Program-made: the position numbers and the translations under genes
Source: Mycolicibacterium sphagni
Lineage (GTDB): Bacteria; Actinomycetota; Actinomycetes; Mycobacteriales; Mycobacteriaceae
DNA: 64,000 nt
Direction of reading: 5' to 3'
Assembly (NCBI RefSeq): GCF_013337765.1
Contig: NZ_VBSB01000010.1
Span: 310,001 to 374,000 of the forward strand
Shown here: piece by piece, positions 9,336-18,836 of the stretch
How the letters are laid out: every line of letters starts with the position of its first letter
Numbering within the stretch: position 1 is the stretch's first letter
Notes under the pieces: generated by a model
Database searches by the model: none
The model's input: only the letters and a program-made list of their open reading frames with translations
What the model was told of the DNA's origin: nothing

Positions 9336-10871
9336 TCATTCTCGGTGGGTATCTGTTTCGTCCGGATCGGTATCCCAGGTGGCCGGAAGCATGGGCATGG
9401 TCTGACGTTCGCTCATCGGGTCGGTCGCGAATTCGGTGAGCCCCGCGGCAGTGACACTGCGATCTCGGGTTTGGGTGCCGGCAAACCCGATCGGTCCCGC
9501 AGCCCGATCCGACGATGAGGTCGTCGTTTGTGCGGCCGGCTCCGGTGGCGGCCCGGTGTCACTGTCGAGGTCCATGTACTCATCGCGATGGCCGCGGTCC
9601 TTGACCCGCGCGGCGCGTCGGCGTTTGGCTCGTTCCTTGGCCTGCACCGCGGACAACGCGGCGGCCGCGGGCGCTGCTTCGGGAACCAGGGCTTTGTTGC
9701 CGCTGCCTTCGATCAATGTCGGGCCGGGACCCTCGTCCGGGTCGCCGCCGGCGACGGCGTAGAAGATGCCCTGTGCCGCAGGCACGGGTGCCGCCGCCGA
9801 TGCGGCAGGGGCGGCCGGCGCCGGCGAGGGAGCCGGCGCCGCGGGCGCGGGTGCGGGCGCGGGCGGTGCGGTCGAGGAGATCGGCCAGAGGCTCTGCTGC
9901 GGTTGGGCCGGGATCGCGACCGGTTCGGGGGCGACGTCGGGTGCGGGCATGTTCGGCTGCAGCGCCAGCAACCCCAGCAGGGGCAGTGCAGCAGCCGCCA
10001 GCGCCGGAATCAACAGCGGCGACGCCAATGCGAGGCCCCACGTGGTCCACCCGACCGGCTGCAGGATCGCCTGGTAGACAAGCGCGGACAGCAGTGGCCC
10101 CCACGTGGCCCACGCCTGGGCCGGATTGGTCAGGAAGTCGGCGATCATCTGCTGAATGCTCTGTACCGGGTGGGTGAGGAAGTCCCAGATCAGATCGCCA
10201 TCAGGGAGCGACTTGACGTAGGCCTCCAGCAGCTGAATCAACCAATTCGAATTGGTGAGTGCGGAACCGGAGTCGCTGGCCTGCGCCTGCGAGAGGGTCG
10301 ACGCGTCCATCGCCGATATCGCCTCTGATCCCGGCACGACGATTGTCGGAGCCGGAGAGGTCTGCGGCGCCGCGGCCAGCGCGGTACCGGCGACGGCCTG
10401 GTAGACGCTCATCGCAGTGGCGGCCTGGATCCACATCCGGACGTAATCGGCCTCATTGACAGCGATCGGGATGGTGTTGATACCGAAGAAGTTGGTGGCC
10501 ATCAACACGCCATGCACGGTGTGGTTGACGGCCAGTTCGGGCAGCGTCGGCATGGTGGCCAACGCGGTGCTGTACGCAGCGGCAGCCGTTTGATGCTGCG
10601 CGGCGGCACCGGCGCTGTTCGCGCTCGCCTGTTCGAGCCAGGCCAGATACGGTGCGTGGGCCGTCACGTACTGCTCGGCGCTGGGACCTTGCCACGCACC
10701 GGCCTGGACCGCGGCCAGTATCTGAGTGAGTTCTATTGCCGCAGCCGAGTATTCCGCGCTCAGCACCTGCCATGCCGAGGCTGCGGCAAGCAGCTCACCG
10801 GCGCCGGGTCCGGCGCTCAGCAGGGCCGAGTGCACTTCCGGTGGTGAAGCAAGCCAAATCGGCGCGGTCAT
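9336..10871 (-). CDS. PPE4: PPE4, ESX-3 PPE protein
   Basis: The 511-residue protein begins with the PPE domain: Pro-Pro-Glu at residues 10-12, and a WQG turn near residue 59 inside GAWQGPSAEQ. PPE proteins pair with a PE partner, here PE5 directly upstream, and are exported by ESX-3. After residue 180 the sequence becomes hydrophobic, and from about 310 to 365 it is a Pro/Ala repeat-like segment (PAPAPAAPAPSPAPAAPAA). The tail is charged and Arg/Lys-rich around 410-430. Its start overlaps the PE5 stop by one base. Confidence 0.95.
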   Translation of the reverse strand: MTAPIWLASPPEVHSALLSAGPGAGELLAAASAWQVLSAEYSAAAIELTQILAAVQAGAWQGPSAEQYVTAHAPYLAWLEQASANSAGAAAQHQTAAAAYSTALATMPTLPELAVNHTVHGVLMATNFFGINTIPIAVNEADYVRMWIQAATAMSVYQAVAGTALAAAPQTSPAPTIVVPGSEAISAMDASTLSQAQASDSGSALTNSNWLIQLLEAYVKSLPDGDLIWDFLTHPVQSIQQMIADFLTNPAQAWATWGPLLSALVYQAILQPVGWTTWGLALASPLLIPALAAAALPLLGLLALQPNMPAPDVAPEPVAIPAQPQQSLWPISSTAPPAPAPAPAAPAPSPAPAAPAASAAAPVPAAQGIFYAVAGGDPDEGPGPTLIEGSGNKALVPEAAPAAAALSAVQAKERAKRRRAARVKDRGHRDEYMDLDSDTGPPPEPAAQTTTSSSDRAAGPIGFAGTQTRDRSVTAAGLTEFATDPMSERQTMPMLPATWDTDPDETDTHRE

Positions 10872-11182
10872 CAGCCTCCCCGTGCGATCAGGTAGGAGGC
10901 CGCCGCAGACGCATCGGTGGTGGCGTAGCCGGTTCCCGACTCGCCCACCGCAAGACCCGACCGCCCCAGTTCGGTGACGCCTTGGGCCGCCGTGGCGGCG
11001 TGCTCAAGGCCTTGGGCGCTGAATCCGGCCGCGGTCTGCAGCGAGACGGGGTCGGCGGCAGGGGGCACCACCGCGGTGATCAACGGTGTGGCGGCGGCGT
11101 GTGCAGCGGCCAGCCGTGCGGTCAACGCTTCTACCGCGGCGCTGGCCGAGGCCAGCCCCTCGGGGATGACACGTAGGGTCAT
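10871..11182 (-). CDS. PE5: PE5, ESX-3 PE protein
   Basis: This 103-residue protein is essentially a bare PE domain, with VIPEGL carrying the Pro-Glu pair near residues 7-8, two long Ala-rich helices, and no PGRS extension. It forms the obligate dimer with PPE4. In mycobacteria this pair contributes to ESX-3-dependent iron acquisition. It overlaps the eccC3 stop by four bases and PPE4 by one base. Confidence 0.95.
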   Translation of the reverse strand: MTLRVIPEGLASASAAVEALTARLAAAHAAATPLITAVVPPAADPVSLQTAAGFSAQGLEHAATAAQGVTELGRSGLAVGESGTGYATTDASAAASYLIARGG

Positions 11183-14100
11183 GATGGGTTGTCCTCTCCG
11201 AACCGAGTTCGAGATGTGCTGTGCGCGTGGGTGAATGGATGGACGAGCTGAATATGGTCGACGCCGTCGCTGTCGCCGAGCAACATTCCGCGGCCGACGG
11301 GTTGCCTGGCGAACCGGTGCCCGCGGATCTTGGCGCCGTCGGCGGGATTTCCCGACAGCATCACCACTGGTGACTGCAGGTCGCTCATCCTGCGCAGCAG
11401 CGGGTTGGTCATCAGCGCGTGCGCCGATCCACCTGCCCGGCCGGTCACGATGACACGCAGTCCAAGATCACCTGCTGCCGAGAGCAATCCGAGCAACGGG
11501 GTCCACGGCCGGTGGCCGGCGTACGAACCGCTCAGCGCCGGGCCGTCTGGGATCTGATCGACGTCGTCGACGATCAGATAGTGCGTGTGCGCTGACCCCG
11601 CCTGGTCGCGATAGTTCCAGCCGGCCAGATCGGTTGCGGGCGTGCCGGCCGACGGCCGACGCTGTTCGATCAGCGCCGCAAGCCCCATCACAGCCGGGGT
11701 GACCCGATCGATGTTCGCGCTGTACTCGTTGTCGGCGAAGAGCGGCTCGTCGACGAGGTGCAGGCGCCGGTCGAAGACCGTGAACGCGACGTCCGAGGCG
11801 GTCGAGTTCTCCCGGATAGTCCGGATCAGATGGCGCAGCAGTGTGGTCTTGCCGGACTTGTTGTCGCCGAACACCATCAACAACGGATGCTCGGCGAAGT
11901 TGTGGACCACCGCGGCGAGATCCTGCTCGCGCTGCCCCAGCACGATCCGTTCGCCACCGCGGTACAGCGGCGCCACGTCGGCGGGCTCGAGATCGGCAGG
12001 CAGCAGCCGCACGGGCGGCGCCTGCAGTCCCGGGTAGGCGGCGTTGATCGCCGGTATCTGCGCCAAGTCTGGTTCGGCGAACAGGAAGTGCTCGCCGGCC
12101 ATGGTCAGTCCACGCCCCGGCTGGTCGTGCGGCACCGATTCGGCGGGCCTGCGCAGTCCGTCGGTGGCCCGCACGTTGCTGTCGCGCGGATCGGGCAGGC
12201 GCAGCTCCAGACGCAGGCCGAGTCCGTCGCGCATCGCGAGGGGGACCTCCAGCCAGTTCGGTGTGGTGACCACGACGTGGATACCGTGTGCCAGGCCGGT
12301 ATTGGCCAGTTCGGTGACGACGGCCAGCAGCGGGTTGCGGGTGTTGAACTGGTCGGTGTTGTCGCGACCGAATGCGTAGAGGTTGTCGATCACCAAGAAC
12401 ACCTCGCCGTGCTCGTCCTGGTAACCGCCCTGGCCGCCGGCATCGCGCTGGCGCGAGCGCAGCAGCTGCTCCAGTTCGCCGAACGTACGCCGGATCCGCT
12501 CGGGCTCCAGCGGCGAGGCGACGCTGCCCACATGGGCCAAGCCCTCAAGACCACGCAGCCGCCCGCCGCCGTAGTCCAGGCAGTAGAACGTCACGTCGCG
12601 CGGCGAGTGCAATGCCGCGGCGGACAACACGAATGTCGTTAGCGCGGTGGACTTTCCTGACTTCGCCCCGCCGTGGATCAACATATTGCCCGCGGACGAC
12701 CCCGCCTCGAAGATCAGCGGGTCACGGCGCATCTCGAAGGGACGATCGATCTCGCCGAGCGGCCAGCGCCACTGCCGTGGCGTGACGGCCGCACCCGCCA
12801 GAACCCCGTCCAGCGGAAGGGACTCGTCCAGCGGTGGCAGCCACAGCGCCGGCGCCTTCGGGCCGTACTGGGCCAGCTGCTCGCCGATCGTGGTGATCAG
12901 CTTGCGCGGCACTGCCGTTGGGGCGAGTTCGGTATCGGAGAGCACCACGATGTCCTCGTCCAGCGCGGCCGGACCAGCCGTGAACGTGACAGGCTCGGGT
13001 GCCGCGGGCACCACATAGGACGTCACGGGCCGGGGAGGGTCGTAGATTCCGTCGACATAGGTGCTACGGAACTTGATCGGAGCCGCTCCCGGTGAGGGCA
13101 CCAGGAAGCCAACTCCCTTGTGCTCCTTGCCCGATTCGATGTGGTAGGCGTCCTCGACGCCGATGATCTGGCGGGACGCCGCGGCGCTGGCCACTTTGAG
13201 GCCGATCCGATACGAGGTGTTCTTGTCGATATCGCGGATGCGGCCGATATCGAGGGTCTGCGATGCGAACAGGATATGAATCCGAAACGAGCGTCCCTTG
13301 CGGGCGACGTAGTCGAACAGCTCGGCGTATTCCGGGTGTTCGGCCAGCATCAGGGTGAACTCGTCGGCGACCACGAACAGAGTGGGAAGCGGCGGGAGGT
13401 CGATCCCCACCGCTTCGGCAGCCGGGCGGGCAGCCTCGTACTCGGTCACCGAGCCGAAGGCGCTGCCCTGCACACGCCGTCCGAAATCGCGCAGCAGGCT
13501 CTCCCGGCGAGCCACCTCACCGCGCAGGGTGTCAGCGAACCGGTCGGCCAGCGATTTCTTCTCGGCCATGTTGGATATCACCGCGACGACCTGGGGGAAG
13601 TGGCGGAAGATATCGGCTCCGGCCTCACCCTTGAAGTCGACGTAGATCACGATGAGCCGGTCGGCGGAGTGTGTTGTCAACAGCGACAACAGGATCGACA
13701 TCAGCGTCTGGGACTTGCCGGAGCCGGTCATACCGATCATCAGGCCGTGCGGGCCCATCCCGCCTTCGGCCTCGTCCTTGAGGTCGAAGTACAGCGGCAC
13801 GCCGGTGGCGGTGACGCCGATCGGCACCCGCAACTCCTCGTCCCGCAGGCGCGGCGCCCAGACATCGGCGACGTCGAGTGCCGATGCGTCGGGAATGCCC
13901 ATCAGCGTGGTGAAGCTCGCGCCCCGGGTGGCCGGTGACCGCAGCCCGGCGTGGGTCGGGTTGGAGTCCCATCGCGCCAGCCCACGGGCCACGTGGACCG
14001 CTTCGGCTGGTGTCATCAGGTCCGCGTGGTCGACATACGGTTGCCAGCCGCCGGTTTCCCAGCGCTGGAGCGAACCGTCGACGACTCGCAGGATCGGTCG

Positions 14101-15174
14101 TTCAGGGTCGGGGTACTGGCCCGCACGTGGCGCGGAATGGCCTGCGGCGGTGTAGATCACCGTGACCCCGGACAGGCCGGTCGCCAGCACCGAATCCTCG
14201 GGGGCGTGGTCGGGATCGTCGACGATGATCACCAGGTGACGCAGTGGATCGCACGCGTCGACGCCGAACAACGGGCGTTCGGCCAGCGCCGGCCCGATCG
14301 ATGCGATCAGGTCGTCGGTGTCGGCGGCCAGATACCGTGCCGGCCCGCAGCCGTCGAGCTGACCGGGAATATCGCTGTGCGGCAGCCATTTCAGCCATGA
14401 CCAATCCGGCGACTCCAGATCGGGGCTGGCCAGTGCGATGCCAAGGGAGGCGGCGTCCTGCCAGGTGACGGCCTGGCCGAGCCAGGCCCGCAGCGCCGCT
14501 CTGACCTCAGCCGGGTCACCGACAACGGTGATCCGGGACACCGCCTTCAGGTCGATACCGCGCGGAGCATCCCGGACGACACGCTGGGTGTCCAACAATG
14601 CGCGTAATGCGCTGTGCGACACCGGCTCCAGGTCCACCTCGTCGGCGGCGTCCTTGACTCGTAACGTGGTGTCCAGCGATACGGTGTGCAGCCCGGCCCG
14701 CACCACCAGGAAGTCACTGTCGTGGGGGTCGCGCTCCCATTGCCGACGCGTGCCGGGAATCGCGGCCAACGCCGCCGGATCGGGATGTGACCACAGCAAT
14801 GCGGCGCGCTGCGCGGTCGCCTCGGTACGCACGTTGTCCCGGATCACCGACAAGTAGCGCAGGTAGTCGGCTCGCTCGGCGTCGACTTCCTCGGTGCGCA
14901 TCTTGTTGTCGGTACCCCGATACAGCGCGGTGGCAGCCAGCAGCAGCACGAAGGGAAAGAACAGAGTCTGCGGCGAGATCAGTCGCATTCCGGTGGCGAC
15001 CATGGCGACGATCATGCCGACGATCAGAAAGACGATAAGGAACGGCAGCGCCCGGCGCAGCAGCGACGGTGGCACCACCCGGGGCAACTCGGGTGGTGGC
15101 TCGATCACGATCGCGCCCTTGTGGGTCTTCGGGCCGGACATGCGCCGACCCGCCTCGAAGATCAGCCGGCTCAT
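11179..15174 (-). CDS. eccC3: ESX-3 FtsK/SpoIIIE ATPase EccC3
   Basis: EccC3 is the 1331-residue motor ATPase of the ESX-3 complex. Two hydrophobic helices lie near residues 38-80, followed by three FtsK-like ATPase domains. Their Walker A motifs read GMTGSGKSQ (about 480), GGAKSGKST (about 835) and GDNKSGKTT (about 1105). The ATG at 15174 gives MSRLIFEAGRR and overlaps the eccB3 stop as ATGA. The frame is open to 15588, but the extra 138 codons read eccB3 in the wrong frame. Length matches M. tuberculosis EccC3 (about 1330). Confidence 0.97.
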   Translation of the reverse strand: MSRLIFEAGRRMSGPKTHKGAIVIEPPPELPRVVPPSLLRRALPFLIVFLIVGMIVAMVATGMRLISPQTLFFPFVLLLAATALYRGTDNKMRTEEVDAERADYLRYLSVIRDNVRTEATAQRAALLWSHPDPAALAAIPGTRRQWERDPHDSDFLVVRAGLHTVSLDTTLRVKDAADEVDLEPVSHSALRALLDTQRVVRDAPRGIDLKAVSRITVVGDPAEVRAALRAWLGQAVTWQDAASLGIALASPDLESPDWSWLKWLPHSDIPGQLDGCGPARYLAADTDDLIASIGPALAERPLFGVDACDPLRHLVIIVDDPDHAPEDSVLATGLSGVTVIYTAAGHSAPRAGQYPDPERPILRVVDGSLQRWETGGWQPYVDHADLMTPAEAVHVARGLARWDSNPTHAGLRSPATRGASFTTLMGIPDASALDVADVWAPRLRDEELRVPIGVTATGVPLYFDLKDEAEGGMGPHGLMIGMTGSGKSQTLMSILLSLLTTHSADRLIVIYVDFKGEAGADIFRHFPQVVAVISNMAEKKSLADRFADTLRGEVARRESLLRDFGRRVQGSAFGSVTEYEAARPAAEAVGIDLPPLPTLFVVADEFTLMLAEHPEYAELFDYVARKGRSFRIHILFASQTLDIGRIRDIDKNTSYRIGLKVASAAASRQIIGVEDAYHIESGKEHKGVGFLVPSPGAAPIKFRSTYVDGIYDPPRPVTSYVVPAAPEPVTFTAGPAALDEDIVVLSDTELAPTAVPRKLITTIGEQLAQYGPKAPALWLPPLDESLPLDGVLAGAAVTPRQWRWPLGEIDRPFEMRRDPLIFEAGSSAGNMLIHGGAKSGKSTALTTFVLSAAALHSPRDVTFYCLDYGGGRLRGLEGLAHVGSVASPLEPERIRRTFGELEQLLRSRQRDAGGQGGYQDEHGEVFLVIDNLYAFGRDNTDQFNTRNPLLAVVTELANTGLAHGIHVVVTTPNWLEVPLAMRDGLGLRLELRLPDPRDSNVRATDGLRRPAESVPHDQPGRGLTMAGEHFLFAEPDLAQIPAINAAYPGLQAPPVRLLPADLEPADVAPLYRGGERIVLGQREQDLAAVVHNFAEHPLLMVFGDNKSGKTTLLRHLIRTIRENSTASDVAFTVFDRRLHLVDEPLFADNEYSANIDRVTPAVMGLAALIEQRRPSAGTPATDLAGWNYRDQAGSAHTHYLIVDDVDQIPDGPALSGSYAGHRPWTPLLGLLSAAGDLGLRVIVTGRAGGSAHALMTNPLLRRMSDLQSPVVMLSGNPADGAKIRGHRFARQPVGRGMLLGDSDGVDHIQLVHPFTHAHSTSRTRFGEDNPS

Positions 15175-16715
15175 CGGGACTCCTGTGCCAGGACGGGTCC
15201 GACAGCGTCGTAGGCGACCAGCGCATCGGATTGGGACAGCGCCGGGCCCGGCGCGAACAGTGTCAGCACCGACCATGGGACCGGTAGCGGCGGCTGGGTC
15301 AGACCCAATGCGGCAACGGATTTTTCGGCGGTCTGGCGATCGCCGCCGATCCCGTACCGAACCCCGGTGTCGGAGATCCAGAACAGCGATCCGGCGGGCG
15401 GAGAGGCCGGTTGCTGACCGACCGTCTGGACGAAGTAGCCGCGACCCGGCGGCAGCGCCACCCGGGTCGCCGTGCCCGGGTTGGCGCCGCCGACGAGGTC
15501 GACCGGCCGCACGCCAGCAGGTATTGGCAGCGTCGAACCCGACAGCAAGTTCAGCGAGCTGGTTGCGGCGCCGTCGATTTTCGTCCATTGCGCACAGGTC
15601 ACCGGCGCGTCGGCGGCGGCGACCAGTTTCACCGGGGCAGCAGGAAACGCGGACACGTCCAGCAACGACGAAACCGGAAGCCGGGCAATGTCGTCCGCAC
15701 CGAGATGAGGCGGCTGTGCCAGCCCGTAGGAGTTGGCGTTGCGCAGCACCGCGGCCAGCACCGGGCTGATCGGCTGCAGGCCGTCGGGCAACACCGCGTA
15801 GTTCATCGGGGTGGCGTCATTGCCGTAGGCGATCACGACCGCACCGATCGGGGCCGAGGTGGGCAGCGGATACCCCGTGGGTAGGCCTGCGTCCGGAATC
15901 TGGGGTACTCGCAGCGCGGGCCCTTCCGGCACCGCGTTGAACAGTCCTGGCGCGATCGCCCGCGGTGCGGGTGGCGTGGCAGGCAGGCCAAGCGCATCGG
16001 TGACCGCCCGGTCGGCGAGATCAATCGCGCTGCGGCGGCCATCCCACAACAACCAGGCTCCGCCGGCACCCTCGGTCAAGATCGCCCGGCCGGCAGGCAA
16101 CGCATCGGCGCGCGAGCCCTCGCGTTCGACCGATCCGGCGATCACCGTGAGACCTGTGGCATCCGCAGGTCCGCCCGCGGCGTCGCATACCGTCCACGTG
16201 GCATCGCGAGATGGGTTCTGCACCATGCGTTCCGGTGCACCCGGGATGCCGATCAGGCTGCCCCTGGCAATCTTGTCCAGCTGCTCACCGCTCACGGTGG
16301 TGGGATCCACCGGCTTGCCGACGGCCAGCCGCGCTGAGGTCAGGTTGAGGACCGGGTGTAGCCGGTCATCGATGCGGACGTACAGCGCCGACGTGGAGCG
16401 GTCGGCCAGTACCGGGTCGCTGTCCGGTACGCCACCCGGGCGCAGCACCGAGAAGACCAGGCAGCCGAGCACCGCGGTTACTGCCAGCAGCACTCCCATC
16501 AGCACCGCGCGGGACTGGCTGCGCAACGGGTCGACCAGCATGCGGGTGTCGTGCAATGCGAGACCAGATGCGATGCGGCGCATGACGAATCGCCATCCGG
16601 TCACCTGATGACGGGTGATGAACCCGCGCCGGTAGGTGACCCGCTCGGGATTGTCGTTCGCGGGCGTACGCGACGAGAAGGACCGGCGGTCGCCGCCGCT
16701 GTTCGAGGCGTTCAT
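15171..16715 (-). CDS. eccB3: ESX-3 periplasmic/membrane component EccB3
   Basis: EccB3 (514 residues) has a cytoplasmic N-terminus, one transmembrane helix around residues 68-90 (VLMGVLLAVTAVLGCLVFSVL) and a large periplasmic domain, the standard EccB topology. EccB anchors the secretion complex in the periplasm. Coupling is by ATGA overlap with eccA3 upstream and eccC3 downstream. Confidence 0.96.
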   Translation of the reverse strand: MNASNSGGDRRSFSSRTPANDNPERVTYRRGFITRHQVTGWRFVMRRIASGLALHDTRMLVDPLRSQSRAVLMGVLLAVTAVLGCLVFSVLRPGGVPDSDPVLADRSTSALYVRIDDRLHPVLNLTSARLAVGKPVDPTTVSGEQLDKIARGSLIGIPGAPERMVQNPSRDATWTVCDAAGGPADATGLTVIAGSVEREGSRADALPAGRAILTEGAGGAWLLWDGRRSAIDLADRAVTDALGLPATPPAPRAIAPGLFNAVPEGPALRVPQIPDAGLPTGYPLPTSAPIGAVVIAYGNDATPMNYAVLPDGLQPISPVLAAVLRNANSYGLAQPPHLGADDIARLPVSSLLDVSAFPAAPVKLVAAADAPVTCAQWTKIDGAATSSLNLLSGSTLPIPAGVRPVDLVGGANPGTATRVALPPGRGYFVQTVGQQPASPPAGSLFWISDTGVRYGIGGDRQTAEKSVAALGLTQPPLPVPWSVLTLFAPGPALSQSDALVAYDAVGPVLAQESR

Positions 16716-18547
16716 GCGGGCACCGTCAGCCCCAGACCGCGCAGCAACGGCACAACCGCGTTGCGCACATCGGCGGCCGTGATGGTCATCATCTGCTCAT
16801 CGGTGAAGTCCGCACCGGCCAGGTCTGTGTGGTCCAACCTGAATTCTCTTTCCTCCTCGGATCGTTCGACGACGTTGCGGACGAACCGGCCATTGCCCGC
16901 GATGTCGAGGCTGCGTCGTTCCACCCCGGTCGAGTCGGGGGTCGTCGAATTGGCCAACTGGGCGAACAACTCCTCGAGGCTGTGCCGAGCCGAGGGATCG
17001 AACACGCTGTCTCGGTTGCCGGCCATCGTCACGGCGATCTCGACGAGCTCGGCGGCCGAATATGACGGAAAGACAATGCTTCGGGTGAATCGCGACCGCA
17101 GGCCTTCGTTGGTGTCCAGGAAACGGTCGAGGTCTGCGCGGTAGCCGGCGATGATCACGACCAACCGGTCACGATCGTTCTCCATTCTGGCCAGCAGGGT
17201 GTCGATGGCCACCAGGCCGAAGTCGTTCTTCGCGCCGGTCGCGACCAAGGCGTAGGCCTCGTCGAGGAACAGCACGCCGTCCAGTGCGCTGTCGATGATC
17301 GCGTTGGTCTTCGCCTCGGTTTCGCCGATGTGCTGGCCGATCATGTCGGCCCGGTGCACCTCACGGACATTCTCCCGTTTGAGAAGTCCCAGACCGCAGT
17401 AGATCTTGGCCACCACCCGCGCGATGGTGGTCTTGCCGGTTCCTGGCGGACCGGCGAACACCAGGTGATGCGTGCGCTGGGCGACGGCCAGGCCGCGCTC
17501 CTCGCGCCGCAATGCCATGGCCACCGAACTCTTCAGCCGCGACACCTGATCCTTGACCTCGTCGAGGCCGATGAACTCGCCGAGCTCACGTTCGGCCTCT
17601 TCGAGCAACGCGGCTTTGCGTTCGCGTGCCTCGGGGTCGACGAAATCCTCTGCGGTGGGCTCTGTTTCGACATCCCACGGATCGGTTCGGGCGTCGATGC
17701 GGGCGGCGGTGGTGGTGGCGATGCCAAAGGTCGGGTCGGACAGTGCATGCTCGACCTGCTCGTTGGCCGGGTTCACCGCGTACAGGTCCTGCAGCACGTC
17801 GGCGGCGGTGTCCTCGTCGCCGTAGGCGCGCAGCGACAGCGCCCTGGCCAGTGCGCCGTCCACGGCGGCCACGGGCACCGGGCCTTCGGGCTCCTCGAGA
17901 TAGGACAGCGCGGGGGCGAACATGCCGAGCCGGGCCAGGGCCACCCCGAGGGAGATCTTGGCGGCGTGCGCGAACAGCGGGTCGAGGCCGGTGTCGTTGA
18001 CGACCGGGGTCAGCAACTTGACGACGTCCGACCACCGCTGCGCGCGCGACCGCAATGCGGCGTCGACCCAGCGCGCCTCGTTCCATTCGGGCCGTCGGGT
18101 GCGGATCTCGGAGACGACCTGGTCGGCGGCATGGAATTGGCCGTCGATAGCGAGTGCGGCAGCGTGCGCGAGCCGGAAGTCATCGGCGGTGGTGGCGCGG
18201 AACCGCAGGTACAGCCCGGTGTCGTAGTCGAAGCCCAGCGCGCCGGCGGGCAACTCGATTCGGCGCTGCAGCACGCCGCTGGTGTCGACGGTGCGGACGA
18301 CGGCGGCGAGCACATCAAGAGTGGTGCCGCCGGTGGCGGCCCTCCCGGTCCATGCATCGCACTGGTCGTATGCAACCCGCGTGAGCTCGGTGAACGCCCG
18401 GCGTGCGGCCGCGTTGTCGGCGGGCCGGCGCCGGTCGTAGACCGGCAGGCCAAACGCCTTGCAGCAGGTCGCGAACCTGCTCACCAGGTCCGCGTCGAGG
18501 CGCGCTGCACGCCCCCTGGGGGTCACCACTCCGTTGTCCATGGGCAT
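16712..18547 (-). CDS. eccA3: ESX-3 cytosolic AAA+ ATPase EccA3
   Basis: EccA3 (611 residues) combines an N-terminal TPR-like helical half with a C-terminal CbxX/CfqX-type AAA+ ATPase: Walker A GPPGTGKTT near residue 367 and Walker B VLFLDEAYA near 427. EccA proteins act in the cytosol on PE/PPE substrates or their chaperones. It is the first gene of the ESX-3 operon. An IdeR-type box lies 37-55 bases upstream of the start, so it should be derepressed at low iron. A second ATG (18541) two codons in could also serve. Confidence 0.96.
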   Translation of the reverse strand: MPMDNGVVTPRGRAARLDADLVSRFATCCKAFGLPVYDRRRPADNAAARRAFTELTRVAYDQCDAWTGRAATGGTTLDVLAAVVRTVDTSGVLQRRIELPAGALGFDYDTGLYLRFRATTADDFRLAHAAALAIDGQFHAADQVVSEIRTRRPEWNEARWVDAALRSRAQRWSDVVKLLTPVVNDTGLDPLFAHAAKISLGVALARLGMFAPALSYLEEPEGPVPVAAVDGALARALSLRAYGDEDTAADVLQDLYAVNPANEQVEHALSDPTFGIATTTAARIDARTDPWDVETEPTAEDFVDPEARERKAALLEEAERELGEFIGLDEVKDQVSRLKSSVAMALRREERGLAVAQRTHHLVFAGPPGTGKTTIARVVAKIYCGLGLLKRENVREVHRADMIGQHIGETEAKTNAIIDSALDGVLFLDEAYALVATGAKNDFGLVAIDTLLARMENDRDRLVVIIAGYRADLDRFLDTNEGLRSRFTRSIVFPSYSAAELVEIAVTMAGNRDSVFDPSARHSLEELFAQLANSTTPDSTGVERRSLDIAGNGRFVRNVVERSEEEREFRLDHTDLAGADFTDEQMMTITAADVRNAVVPLLRGLGLTVPA

Positions 18548-18583
18548 CGTTCCGGGGCAGCCGTCGACGCCACCCCCATCTCC

Positions 18584-18602
18584 TTAGGATTGCCTAACCT
18601 GA
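18584..18602 (-). promoter_or_regulatory. IdeR iron box upstream of eccA3
   Basis: Read on the minus strand the site is TCAGGTTAGGCAATCCTAA. Counted by eye it agrees with the IdeR consensus TTAGGTTAGGCTAACCTAA at 16 of 19 positions. It lies in the 91-base gap between mbtH and eccA3, where IdeR-Fe2+ repression of the ESX-3 promoter is expected. Confidence 0.88.
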
Positions 18603-18638
18603 GAAAGCTAGCACCGCATAGGGTGCCTGTCGAGGCCC

Positions 18639-18836
18639 TCAGCGCAGGCTCCTGGGGCGCATGTCAGACCAGTTCTGCTCGACGAACTTCACGCACTCGC
18701 CGCGAAGCGCCTCGCCGAATACCACCCGCCAGCCGGCCGGGATCTCCGCGAACGCCGGCCACAGGCTGTGCTGTTCCTCGTCGTTGACGAGCACATAGAA
18801 GCGGCCGTCCTCGGCGTCAAAGGGATTGGTACTCAC
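18639..18836 (-). CDS. mbtH: MbtH-like NRPS accessory protein
   Basis: This small protein (65 residues) binds adenylation domains of NRPSs and is needed for their folding or activity. The family signature is present: NPFDAEDGRFYVLVNDEEQHSLWP, then GWRVVFGEA and a terminal DMRPRSLR. I set the start at GTG 18836, preceded by AGGAGGAATA. Longer frames to 18902 overlap mbtG without a ribosome site. It overlaps the 3' end of mbtG by 20 bases and is the last gene of the NRPS operon before eccA3. Confidence 0.95.
   Translation of the reverse strand: MSTNPFDAEDGRFYVLVNDEEQHSLWPAFAEIPAGWRVVFGEALRGECVKFVEQNWSDMRPRSLR

Noticed and set aside
15175..15588. N-terminal extension of eccC3
   Set aside because: It reads eccB3 in another frame, while MSRLIFEAGRR at 15174 matches the family start and the ATGA coupling pattern.
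17330..18787. 485-codon plus-strand frame opposite eccA3
   Set aside because: High-GC shadow frame. The opposite strand encodes EccA3 with clear Walker motifs.
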